Source: Alphaproteobacteria bacterium (GTDB taxonomy: Bacteria; Pseudomonadota; Alphaproteobacteria; Rs-D84). Taken from it: a DNA stretch of 64,000 nt. Shown here piece after piece: positions 1-7,300 of the stretch. The position numbers and the translations under genes are program-made. Positions within the stretch are counted from its first letter, which is position 1. Every line of letters begins with the position of its first letter. The DNA lies in contig JAFSOV010000010.1 in the NCBI GenBank assembly GCA_017443235.1, forward strand, positions 31,174 through 95,173. Direction: 5' to 3'. The notes beneath the pieces are model-generated. The model had not been told where the DNA came from and did not search any database. It saw nothing but the letters and a program-made list of their open reading frames with translations.

Positions 1-2
1 GG

Positions 3-254
3 TTTTTGCCGCCAAAAAATAATTTTGAAATTGCGGCGGCACGTGCCACCATGCCGAACGATGCGGCGGTACGGCACACAAACACGTGTAATATAGAAGA
101 CTTTTTGGATTGTGATTTGCGTCCTGATTATATATTGCGCCCGATTATGGGGCAAATGGATGGCCGTTTGATTCAGTATATCGGTGCATTATATGACGAT
201 ATGGTTTGGCGCCAATCCAAGATGCAAAATCCCGCATTATCACATACAAACTAA
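3..254 (+). CDS. 3' end of an unknown protein (partial)
   Basis: Only the last 83 codons of a gene that begins left of the window are visible. It closes with a TAA inside the left arm of the terminator at 251-284. The visible part is hydrophilic, has two cysteines (NTCNIEDFLDC) and a distinctive YILRPIMGQMDG stretch, and shows no membrane segment or family signature that I recognise. It runs convergently to the small secreted protein next to it. Function unknown. Confidence 0.6.
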   Translation, partial: FLPPKNNFEIAAARATMPNDAAVRHTNTCNIEDFLDCDLRPDYILRPIMGQMDGRLIQYIGALYDDMVWRQSKMQNPALSHTN

Positions 255-284
255 ACAAACCGCCCATCCGGGCGGTTTGTTTAG
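251..284. terminator. Bidirectional intrinsic terminator, perfect 15-bp stem
   Basis: Perfect inverted repeat: 251-265 pairs with 270-284 around a four-base ATCC loop. It contains the stop codons of both convergent genes. The same stem and loop recurs at 575-606 of the 36 kb region (36575-36606), again behind a gene of the same secreted family. Confidence 0.85.
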
Positions 285-769
285 TTTATTATAGGGTTTG
301 CTTCAGCAACAGCCATGCATTCGTGATTGTCGCAAACGTGGCCGGAACCGCAATCCGCATCGGTTGTACAATGTGCATTCCACGGTTCATCACAACTATA
401 CGATGGTTCAGCCACTCCCATCAATAAACAGTTATTATTGGAATCATATTCCGTACAATATATATTTGGTATCGAATTATACACGCATTTTCCTGCGCGA
501 TACGCGACATCCGCCGTCACCAATTTATTCGCATCCGTCAGTTTATTATAAAGGTTTCCTTCATAAATCCCGCGTTCACCAATCGTTCCGGCGGTGGATG
601 TATATGTTACAACGGTTTCACCCGGTGTTTCACTGTTCGTACCGGATGCCGGTATAGTTGCCTGGCGCGTGGTATCAACATATTGTTTTGAAGTGACGGT
701 GGACGATACCGCATATGCGTTGATTGTTAAAACGGATGCAATCGCACCGAATAATAATTTTTTGCTCAT
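281..769 (-). CDS. Small secreted cysteine-rich protein, SKK/TSKxYVD family
   Basis: A 162-residue protein with a clean Sec signal peptide (MSKKLLFGAIASVLTINAYA, cleavage after AYA). The mature N-terminus carries TVTSKQYVD, the signature shared with the genes at 32585, 35963 and, by its C-terminal part, the partial gene at 63661. The middle has YNKLTDANKLVTA, matched by YNSSTDANKLITA in the 35963 gene. The C-terminal third is rich in cysteine (pattern CTTDADCGSGHVCDNHEC), suggesting disulfides outside the cytoplasm. Start chosen at 769 because GAGGG lies 9 bases upstream and the signal peptide begins there. Monocistronic, with its own conserved promoter region and terminator. Function unknown; likely periplasmic or surface exposed. 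Confidence 0.75.
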   Translation of the reverse strand: MSKKLLFGAIASVLTINAYAVSSTVTSKQYVDTTRQATIPASGTNSETPGETVVTYTSTAGTIGERGIYEGNLYNKLTDANKLVTADVAYRAGKCVYNSIPNIYCTEYDSNNNCLLMGVAEPSYSCDEPWNAHCTTDADCGSGHVCDNHECMAVAEANPIIN

Positions 770-828
770 AATTTCCCTCTTTGTTTCCTATAAAAATAGT
801 GTAACAAAAAGGTACCTTTTTTATGACC
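770..828 (-). promoter_or_regulatory. Conserved 5' region with GGTACC palindrome
   Basis: The 55-60 bases before the start codon are nearly identical to those before the paralogue at 35963. They contain a 16-base perfect palindrome centred on GGTACC (806-821), then TTACACTATTTTTATAGG and a GAGGG ribosome site. The palindrome is the right size for a dimeric repressor or activator; that role is inferred. A TATAGG near 789-794 could be the -10 box. Confidence 0.6.
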
Positions 829-858
829 ACCTTGCACACAAAAACCGGCGGATTTCCG

Positions 859-936
859 CCGTCATCCCGACGAAAGTCGGGACCTCTTCAGTCTCGCCTG
901 ATAACAAAGAGATCCCGTGTCAAGCACGGGATGACG
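859..936. repeat. REP-like pair of GTCATCCC hairpins
   Basis: Two short hairpins face each other: CCCGACGAAAGTCGGG (866-881) and CCCGTGTCAAGCACGGG (914-930), bracketed by GTCATCCC at 861 and GGGATGAC at 929. A copy with the same first hairpin lies at 54715-54788 and related arms at 35577-35700. GTCATCCC...GGGATGAC palindromes are a familiar intergenic repeat class in alphaproteobacteria. Confidence 0.7.
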
Positions 937-1205
937 ATAAAAAACGGGCGCAATGCGCGACAAACACCCCCGCCTCCCGGTGTTCCACACCGTACTCCTC
1001 CGGAGGAGGAGAACTTGCAACTACCCCGCCACCGGCCACTACCCACAAAAATGCAGGGCATTTTTGCGGGGCCCGATGCGCCGGGGCCTGTCCACCGAAG
1101 CGCAACGCGCGAAGGCGGATGACGAGAATAATTCATTTACACCCTGTCTCGGCGCAGCGAAGTAAAAGCGGATAATCACTAACACTCGCTTGCTTTTTAT
1201 TTTCC
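937..1205. other. Non-coding stretch with GC-rich repeat debris
   Basis: No credible gene. The segment holds CTCCTCCGGAGGAGGAG (1000-1012 region), a CTACCCCGCCACCGGCCAC word resembling the dispersed TACCCC repeats at 20104, 35770, 54641 and 59158, and a GC-rich inverted stretch around 1052-1090. The open frames here are short, low-complexity and lack ribosome sites. Confidence 0.5.
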
Positions 1206-1241
1206 GTGGTGTTATCATTCGCAATCGCAAGAAGGTTTTTT

Positions 1242-2261
1242 ATGTCATCAAAAAAAGCATTTAAGAAATTATTGGGATATTCCGGCATAGTTTTCTTTTG
1301 TTTGGCGGTGGGAATGCTCTGGTGGCAATTGCGTCATTATTCCCTGATTGATATTGCGCATGCATTGTTGAACATACCAATGATAAATTTGGTTTTGGCG
1401 GCGGTTGCATGTTTGGCAGGCTATGTGGCGTTGGCGCTTTACGATTTTTTGGCATTAAAATATGTTGGTGCCGGCGATAAAGTTTCTTGGTGGAAATGGA
1501 TGTTGGCGGGTATGTTGGGATTCGCAATAAGCAATAATGCCGGTCACGCGGTGGTGTCCGGCGGGGCGATTCGGTATCGGCTTTATACCCGTTGGCGCAT
1601 TCGCGGTGGCGATATTGTGAAAATCGTCACAATCAACGGATTTACGTACTTTTTGGGTGCAACGGCGATTGCGGTGGTTGGTTATTTCCTTATACCACAT
1701 GATATTTTTGCCGAATCGGTCGGCGTTAGTGTAGGGCTGAATACATTATTCATATTCTGCCTTGCGGCGTTATTGGCGTATTTCGCGATAACAATCGTTT
1801 TTCGTAACAAAAGCGTGAAAATTGGCCAGTTGCGATTTGACGTTCCATCCACCAAAATGGCGTTTTTGCAAACGTTGCTGGGCATGGCGGACAGTGTTTT
1901 GGCGGGTTTGGTCCTTTATTTTTGTTTGGCGCCGTTTGTGCATATTCCGTTTGGAACATTTATCGGGCTGTTTGTGGTGGCGCAAACCACGGGCGTGTTC
2001 AGCCAGGTTCCCGGCGGCATCGGCGTGTTCGAAAGTGTTTTCTTGCTGGCACTGCCCGAAGGTGCAGACAAGGCCAGTGTTTTTGGTGCATTATTGGCGT
2101 ACCGTATAATTTACTATGTTTTGCCACTTATCGGTGTTGGCGGATTATTCTTTATATATGAACGGTGGCTGCGCGCGCGTATGCGCCGTTGGTTGGCCGA
2201 AGCCAAGGAATATATGCCGCATTTTCCGCGCATTTCTAAGAATAAAAGCGATAACGAATAA
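1242..2261 (+). CDS. YbhN/MprF-type flippase-domain membrane protein
   Basis: A 339-residue integral membrane protein of the lysylphosphatidylglycerol synthase transmembrane family (UPF0104/YbhN). About eight hydrophobic segments are visible. Family landmarks are GHAVVSGGAIRYRLY near residue 105, the RIRGGDIVKIV turn, and PGGIGVFESVFL near residue 265. There is no C-terminal aminoacyl-transferase domain, so it is a YbhN-type stand-alone flippase-like domain, probably acting on inner-membrane lipids, and not a complete MprF. The ATG at 1242 has AGAAGG six bases upstream; an earlier in-frame GTG at 1206 has no ribosome site. The next gene is RNase E/G, 206 bases downstream and probably separately transcribed. 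Confidence 0.85.
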   Translation: MSSKKAFKKLLGYSGIVFFCLAVGMLWWQLRHYSLIDIAHALLNIPMINLVLAAVACLAGYVALALYDFLALKYVGAGDKVSWWKWMLAGMLGFAISNNAGHAVVSGGAIRYRLYTRWRIRGGDIVKIVTINGFTYFLGATAIAVVGYFLIPHDIFAESVGVSVGLNTLFIFCLAALLAYFAITIVFRNKSVKIGQLRFDVPSTKMAFLQTLLGMADSVLAGLVLYFCLAPFVHIPFGTFIGLFVVAQTTGVFSQVPGGIGVFESVFLLALPEGADKASVFGALLAYRIIYYVLPLIGVGGLFFIYERWLRARMRRWLAEAKEYMPHFPRISKNKSDNE

Positions 2262-2307
2262 AATACCTTGCGAATTGCACTTTGTTTTGTTAGACTAAAA
2301 CCCAACG

Positions 2308-2313
2308 TATAAT
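2308..2313 (+). promoter_or_regulatory. -10 box (TATAAT) upstream of rne
   Basis: TATAAT lies 155 bases before the RNase E/G start and 9 bases before the ATG of a small hydrophobic frame at 2323. The -35 region is weak (TTTTGT about 17 bases upstream). Confidence 0.5.
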
Positions 2314-2322
2314 AATGGGGTT

Positions 2323-2541
2323 ATGGCGGTGTTTATTTTATCACTTGTTTCTTTAATCCGATTGGTATTTTTTGGTATCGTGATATTTTCCCTTGGCATG
2401 GGCTTGGACGCCCCATGGGGACGGATTATTGCCCATAAATACGTGTATAACACAAAAGGATTATTTGATGTCAAAAAAGATATATGTGGATGCAGTCCAC
2501 CCGGAGGAAACGCGCGTTGTTGTCGTAGACTCCACAAATAA
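2323..2541 (+). CDS. Possible small membrane protein or leader ORF overlapping rne
   Basis: A 72-codon frame whose first 30 residues are strongly hydrophobic (AVFILSLVSLIRLVFFGIVI), resembling a single membrane helix. Its ATG sits 9 bases after a TATAAT box with no ribosome site, like the leaderless genes elsewhere in the window. It runs 74 bases into the RNase E/G gene in another frame, and its C-terminal 24 residues look like a frame shadow. It may be a real small protein, a translated leader coupled to rne, or chance. Confidence 0.3.
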   Translation: MAVFILSLVSLIRLVFFGIVIFSLGMGLDAPWGRIIAHKYVYNTKGLFDVKKDICGCSPPGGNARCCRRLHK

Positions 2542-4270
2542 TCGCGTGTCGGATTTTGACGTTGAAACAACCACCAAGCCCCAGATAAAAGGGAACATTT
2601 ATCTGGCCAAGGTAATAAGGGTTGAACCGTCACTCCAGGCCGCGTTTGTTGATTATGGTACGGGCAAAAATGGATTCTTGCCGTTTTCGGAAATCCATCC
2701 TGATTATTACCAGGTCACCCCCGAACAGAAAAAGAAATTATTGGAATTGGCGCATGCCAACATTGTTGACGACGACGACGACCCCGATGACGAGGTTGAT
2801 GAAGTCGCCGACTATGATGACCGCAGTGCCGGCGAAGATAACAAAGAATTCGCCAAACGCGCACGCGAATTTAAAATCCAGGACGTTATAAAACCAAAGC
2901 AAATCCTGCTGGTCCAGGGCGTCAAAGAAGAACGCGGGCAAAAGGGCGCGTCTATGACGACATATCTGTCGTTGGCGGGTCGCTTTGCGGTTTTGATGCC
3001 GAATTCCCGCAAACGCAACAGTTATGGTATTTCTAAAAAGATTTCCGACCGGGCCGAACGTGCGCGCCTGCGCGAAATTCTGCACACTTTGAAAATCCCC
3101 AAGGGTATGACTGTCGTTCTGCGTACGGCGGCGTTTGGTGCAACGGCGGCGGACATTTCTGCGGACTATGATTACCTGGTCAACCTTTGGAACGAAATTC
3201 GCAAAACCACATTGGAATCGGTTGCGCCGGTGACAATTCATACCGAAGATTCTTTGCTTCGCCGCGTGGTTCGCGATTTCCTTTCGTCCAAAGATGATGT
3301 TTTGACTATCCAGGGCGAAGAGGCATATGATGCCGCCAAGACATATTTTCAACAAATGTATGGCCGCGCACCACGCAAACAATTGGTTTTGTACAAAGAT
3401 GCCGCGGTACCATTGATGACCAAGGCCGGCGTTGAAAAACAATTGGAGGGTCTGCACGGTCCGTATGTTCAATTGCCGTCTGGCGGGTCACTGGTTATAA
3501 ACCAGACCGAGGCAATGGTGACAATTGACGTGAATTCTTCACGCGCGATTAAAGAAAAAGATATAGAACAAACGGCGTTGAATACTAATCTTGAGGCCGC
3601 CGAAGAAATCGCCCTGCAATTACGTTTGCGCGATTTGGCGGGCATTGTTGCGATTGACTTTATCGATATGGAAGAAGAACGCAACAACCGCAAATTAGAA
3701 ATGAAAATGCGCGAAGTTATGAAACACGACCGCGCCCGGACCCAGGTTGCAAAAATCAATGCTTTTGGGGTTTTGATGTTGTCGCGTCAAAGATTGCGCA
3801 GCAGTTTTATTGAATCTTCATACGTGCCATGTCCGCATTGTATGGGGGCCGGCGTAGTGCCCAGTATTCAAACGGCATCTATTATACTGTTCCGCCATCT
3901 TCAGGAAAAATTACTGGCCAAGGCGGCGCAAAAGATAATTATGACCGTACCGACCGATATTGCAATTTATATACTGAACCATAAACGCAGTGAATTAAGT
4001 GCGATGGAAAATGAATTTGGAACGGAAATCGTTATCGTTGGCGACGACAGTTTGATGAACATTGACCAATATTCAATCCAACGCGTCGCGCCGGAACAGA
4101 ATAAAACCGACGATTTGCTGATGGCCAATGCGCCATCCACGGATGCAAAAAAGAAAAACGCGCAACATACCGAGGCAAAAAAGACGACTATGAACGCCCC
4201 GCGTCGCGCGCGCAAACGTCAAAAACAGCCGGGCAAAAAGCCCAGTTTATGGAAAAAATTGGTCGGATAA
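2468..4270 (+). CDS. rne: Ribonuclease E/G
   Basis: A 600-residue endoribonuclease of the RNase E/G family, which processes rRNA and decays mRNA in the cytoplasm. The N-terminal S1 domain (residues about 35-130) contains an acidic insertion (DDDDDPDDEVDEVADYDD) typical of alphaproteobacterial RNase E. The catalytic DNase-I-like part has the metal ligands in VTIDVNSSR (about 355) and IVAIDFIDM (about 397). The zinc link is CPHCMGAG (about 456). The non-catalytic scaffold of enterobacterial RNase E is missing; only a short basic tail rich in K and R follows, so size is nearer RNase G. Start at 2468 with AAAGGA eight bases upstream. The gene ends at a clear terminator. Confidence 0.92.
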   Translation: MSKKIYVDAVHPEETRVVVVDSTNNRVSDFDVETTTKPQIKGNIYLAKVIRVEPSLQAAFVDYGTGKNGFLPFSEIHPDYYQVTPEQKKKLLELAHANIVDDDDDPDDEVDEVADYDDRSAGEDNKEFAKRAREFKIQDVIKPKQILLVQGVKEERGQKGASMTTYLSLAGRFAVLMPNSRKRNSYGISKKISDRAERARLREILHTLKIPKGMTVVLRTAAFGATAADISADYDYLVNLWNEIRKTTLESVAPVTIHTEDSLLRRVVRDFLSSKDDVLTIQGEEAYDAAKTYFQQMYGRAPRKQLVLYKDAAVPLMTKAGVEKQLEGLHGPYVQLPSGGSLVINQTEAMVTIDVNSSRAIKEKDIEQTALNTNLEAAEEIALQLRLRDLAGIVAIDFIDMEEERNNRKLEMKMREVMKHDRARTQVAKINAFGVLMLSRQRLRSSFIESSYVPCPHCMGAGVVPSIQTASIILFRHLQEKLLAKAAQKIIMTVPTDIAIYILNHKRSELSAMENEFGTEIVIVGDDSLMNIDQYSIQRVAPEQNKTDDLLMANAPSTDAKKKNAQHTEAKKTTMNAPRRARKRQKQPGKKPSLWKKLVG

Positions 4271-4332
4271 CCCCGATTGGTTGGATGTTTTGTGCCACCA
4301 CGGACAACTTGATGTAAAGGTCGTGAACACCC

Positions 4333-4357
4333 AAATCCCCAGAAATGGGGATTTTTT
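4333..4357 (+). terminator. Intrinsic terminator after rne
   Basis: Stem 4333-4340 (AAATCCCC) pairs with 4347-4354, followed by a T run at 4352-4357. It overlaps the stop codon of the convergent giant gene. Confidence 0.85.
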
Positions 4358-7300
4358 ATGGGATAACAGGTTTAATTTCGTAACCCAAGAAATCACTCGC
4401 CCATACACGTAATGCTTCGGTTTGGCCAACAGAATAGCGTCTGTTTAAACTTGCCGCTACCCCAGCATCTTTTCGTGCTATTTGATTTATTATATTTTGT
4501 ACAATATCTGTTCTTAAATCCGATGTTTCATATGCTATTGCAACACCGTTATCAATTTTTCTGCCTAATAGTCCTATATCTGAAGATGTGCGAACGTATG
4601 GACGCGCAATTTCTGCTATGGCGCGTTCTATTTCTGGGCTCGTGCTGTGCATATAAATACTTATTGGGTCGGCCATGTATTTCCATCTGTTATCCCCTAC
4701 GGGTGGAATTTTAAAATCAATAATATGTCTTCCTTGATCTTTCGCAATTAAATCATCTAATTTTCTGATAACATCTCCATCAACTTGTACATTTAACGAT
4801 ACGTGATATGAAGCATGAGTATTACCACTTCTGCCGTACTTGTGAACATGCCAAGGGTATCCACTAGTTGGAGCTTTGTATGAAATGGCAGGATTAACAG
4901 GATTTTCCATTGCACGTATGGCACTAGACACCTTGGCGTCATTGACTTGATATGGGATTCCTCGCCTAATAGTATTATACAAATCAGCTACTTCGGATGC
5001 TGCATCAGAACTACTTACTTGGCGACCAAGCATTTCTTTTGCCGAATTTCTGACATATAATCGCCCTGAACCATCTGATACACGTAAGTTGTGTGCATCA
5101 AAGATGTCTGGTACAAGTTCGACAATATCATCGGCACTATTCGTCGTTTTGCGCCCGAAGTCTGCGACATCATCAATAGCATCAGCACGTCTAAATTGCA
5201 TATAATGTTCACCATCCTGTACAACGTCTACCAGTTGTACATTCTCACGTGCTAACGATTCGTTTACTAAATTCCAACTTGCATCATTTAAACGGCTTTT
5301 AGGTATCATATGAACACTTTTACCGTTTGAGCTATTTCTTGCTTCTGCCAAATATGTATCAAAATTCTTACTGGCCTGTTGCCGCAAAGCCGCAATATTT
5401 CCAGTGCTTGTATTTGTTGCGGTATTTGTCACACCACGTCCGGCGGGCGCCGGTGTCGGTGTCGCGGTTGGTGTTACTGCACGTTGTTGTGATAACCATT
5501 CTTTTACTTCATAGGTGTTTTCAAAAAAGTTATCATGTTTTAATCCGCCATTTACCACATTGTCGGTAATACTTGGTATATTATCAATCGCTGCGACCGT
5601 GCCTTGTCCGTTTTGGTATGTGCGTACATAATTGTGTAAAACGTATTCTGTGTTACGAACGTCACCTATGGATGAATCCAGTGCGTTTGCAATTTGTCTT
5701 AATTCCGGTGAATTATAATGGTTTACAATATCTTCAATTGAACCTTTGCGAAACCATCCGCTATTGTCAATTCCTGCAAAAAATTCCCATTTGCCCGTTG
5801 GAACTTTCATTTTCCCGGCGGTGCCGGTCGATATGTAAAACGGTAATTTGCGACCATTTATTTCAACCATAACAATTGGTCGTCCACTGCGTGCACCAAA
5901 ATCTGTAATACGTACAGGAACCCCATTTATTGTTGTTATGGGTTTCTTTGATGCAATGAACCCGTTTAGTTTACTAATATTATAAGAACTTTGCGAATTG
6001 AATGAACGTACAAAATCATTTGCACTGTCTGACCATTTTAATCCCATTCTTGCGGCATCTTCATCAGTTATAGCAGCCAACATTTCACGACCGTTTGTTG
6101 TTCCATCTATATTTACCCGAATTTCTCTAACGCCGGCGGGTTTTTGACCAATCAATTCACCGGGGGTATAAGAACGCAAATATACCCCATCTTTATATTC
6201 TTTGAATCCCATTTGTACCAATGATTGTTTCGCGGCATCAGAAGCATTTACTACACCGCGTGCGGCATCGTCAACCCCGGATGCGCCAGCCTTCCACAAT
6301 GGTTCAACTGGTTCAACCTCGACCCCCAGTTCTTTTAACCTTTGTTCCTGGGCGGCAATGCGACGGTCTATGTCTTGTAGTTCAACTTTGCCGGGGGCTC
6401 TGTCTGTTCCAATACGATTTGCCAATGCTTCGCGTTCTTTTAACAGTTTTTGATATTCTGTTTGTGCGGCCTCGATTTCCGGTTTATACGCCGCCCGTGA
6501 CAAAGTCGCTAATTCATCCGCATCTTTGGCACCAACCTGATTTATTAAACGACTTCTCTCGGCATGCAATTGTTTTAATTCAGCGGCCTCGGCGGCGGTG
6601 CGGTTCGTTTTAGATTCAAGTTCGGCAATTCGTGCCTCAATTTCTTGTGCGCGTTTTCCTTCGGCCCGTGTCATGGCACGTGCCACAGACCCGGCATCAT
6701 CGGTTGCCCTTGGGGCCAAGGCAGCAACATCATCGGGTCTAAGGATTTTCCATTTTTCAACCCATCGCAATTGACGTTCGGGTGAAAGTTTTATCCAGTT
6801 GCGTTTTACCGCCTGACGCAGACCCGCCATAACCCCCGCGCCGGCCAATGTTGCAAATGTCAAAACCGTGGAAACTGTTTTTGCGGCCAGCAAAGCCTTT
6901 TCATCACTGGTCAATTTGGTTCCATAGTAATTCAAAATTGAATTTTCCAGAACCGTGTCCCTGTCCTTGCCATTTTGCAAATCAATATGTCCCTTGTCAT
7001 CTATGCCATTCAATGTTTCCACCGGCAACATTCCCATCAATCGTTCGGTTTGGCGCGCAATGGCCCGGCCTTGGGTTTCGGTAAAGTGTTTGGAACCCTT
7101 GATAATACGGGCAATGTGTTCTTTCAAAACCCTGTTGGCGCACGCGGCATCATTATCTGGGCATCGGGCCGCGGCGGTAATAAATTTGGTTGACCAATCA
7201 TTCAAAGCGTCTTCGGTGACGGCTTCGGTTACCAACGCGGTGGCCTCGACCGCGGACAGCCCCCATACAATTGGTCCGCCCGCCACCGCGGTCACCAATG

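Noticed and set aside
806..821. GGTACC sites as part of a restriction-modification system
   Set aside because: No methylase or nuclease gene is linked; the copies are positioned as promoter elements.
594..1175. Long open frames across the intergenic repeats at 594-1175, both strands
   Set aside because: They cross the promoter of the secreted gene and REP-like hairpins, have low-complexity Pro/Arg-rich translations and no ribosome site.
2738..3472. 244-codon frame antisense to rne
   Set aside because: It mirrors the codon bias of a clearly conserved RNase E/G gene; no independent motif.
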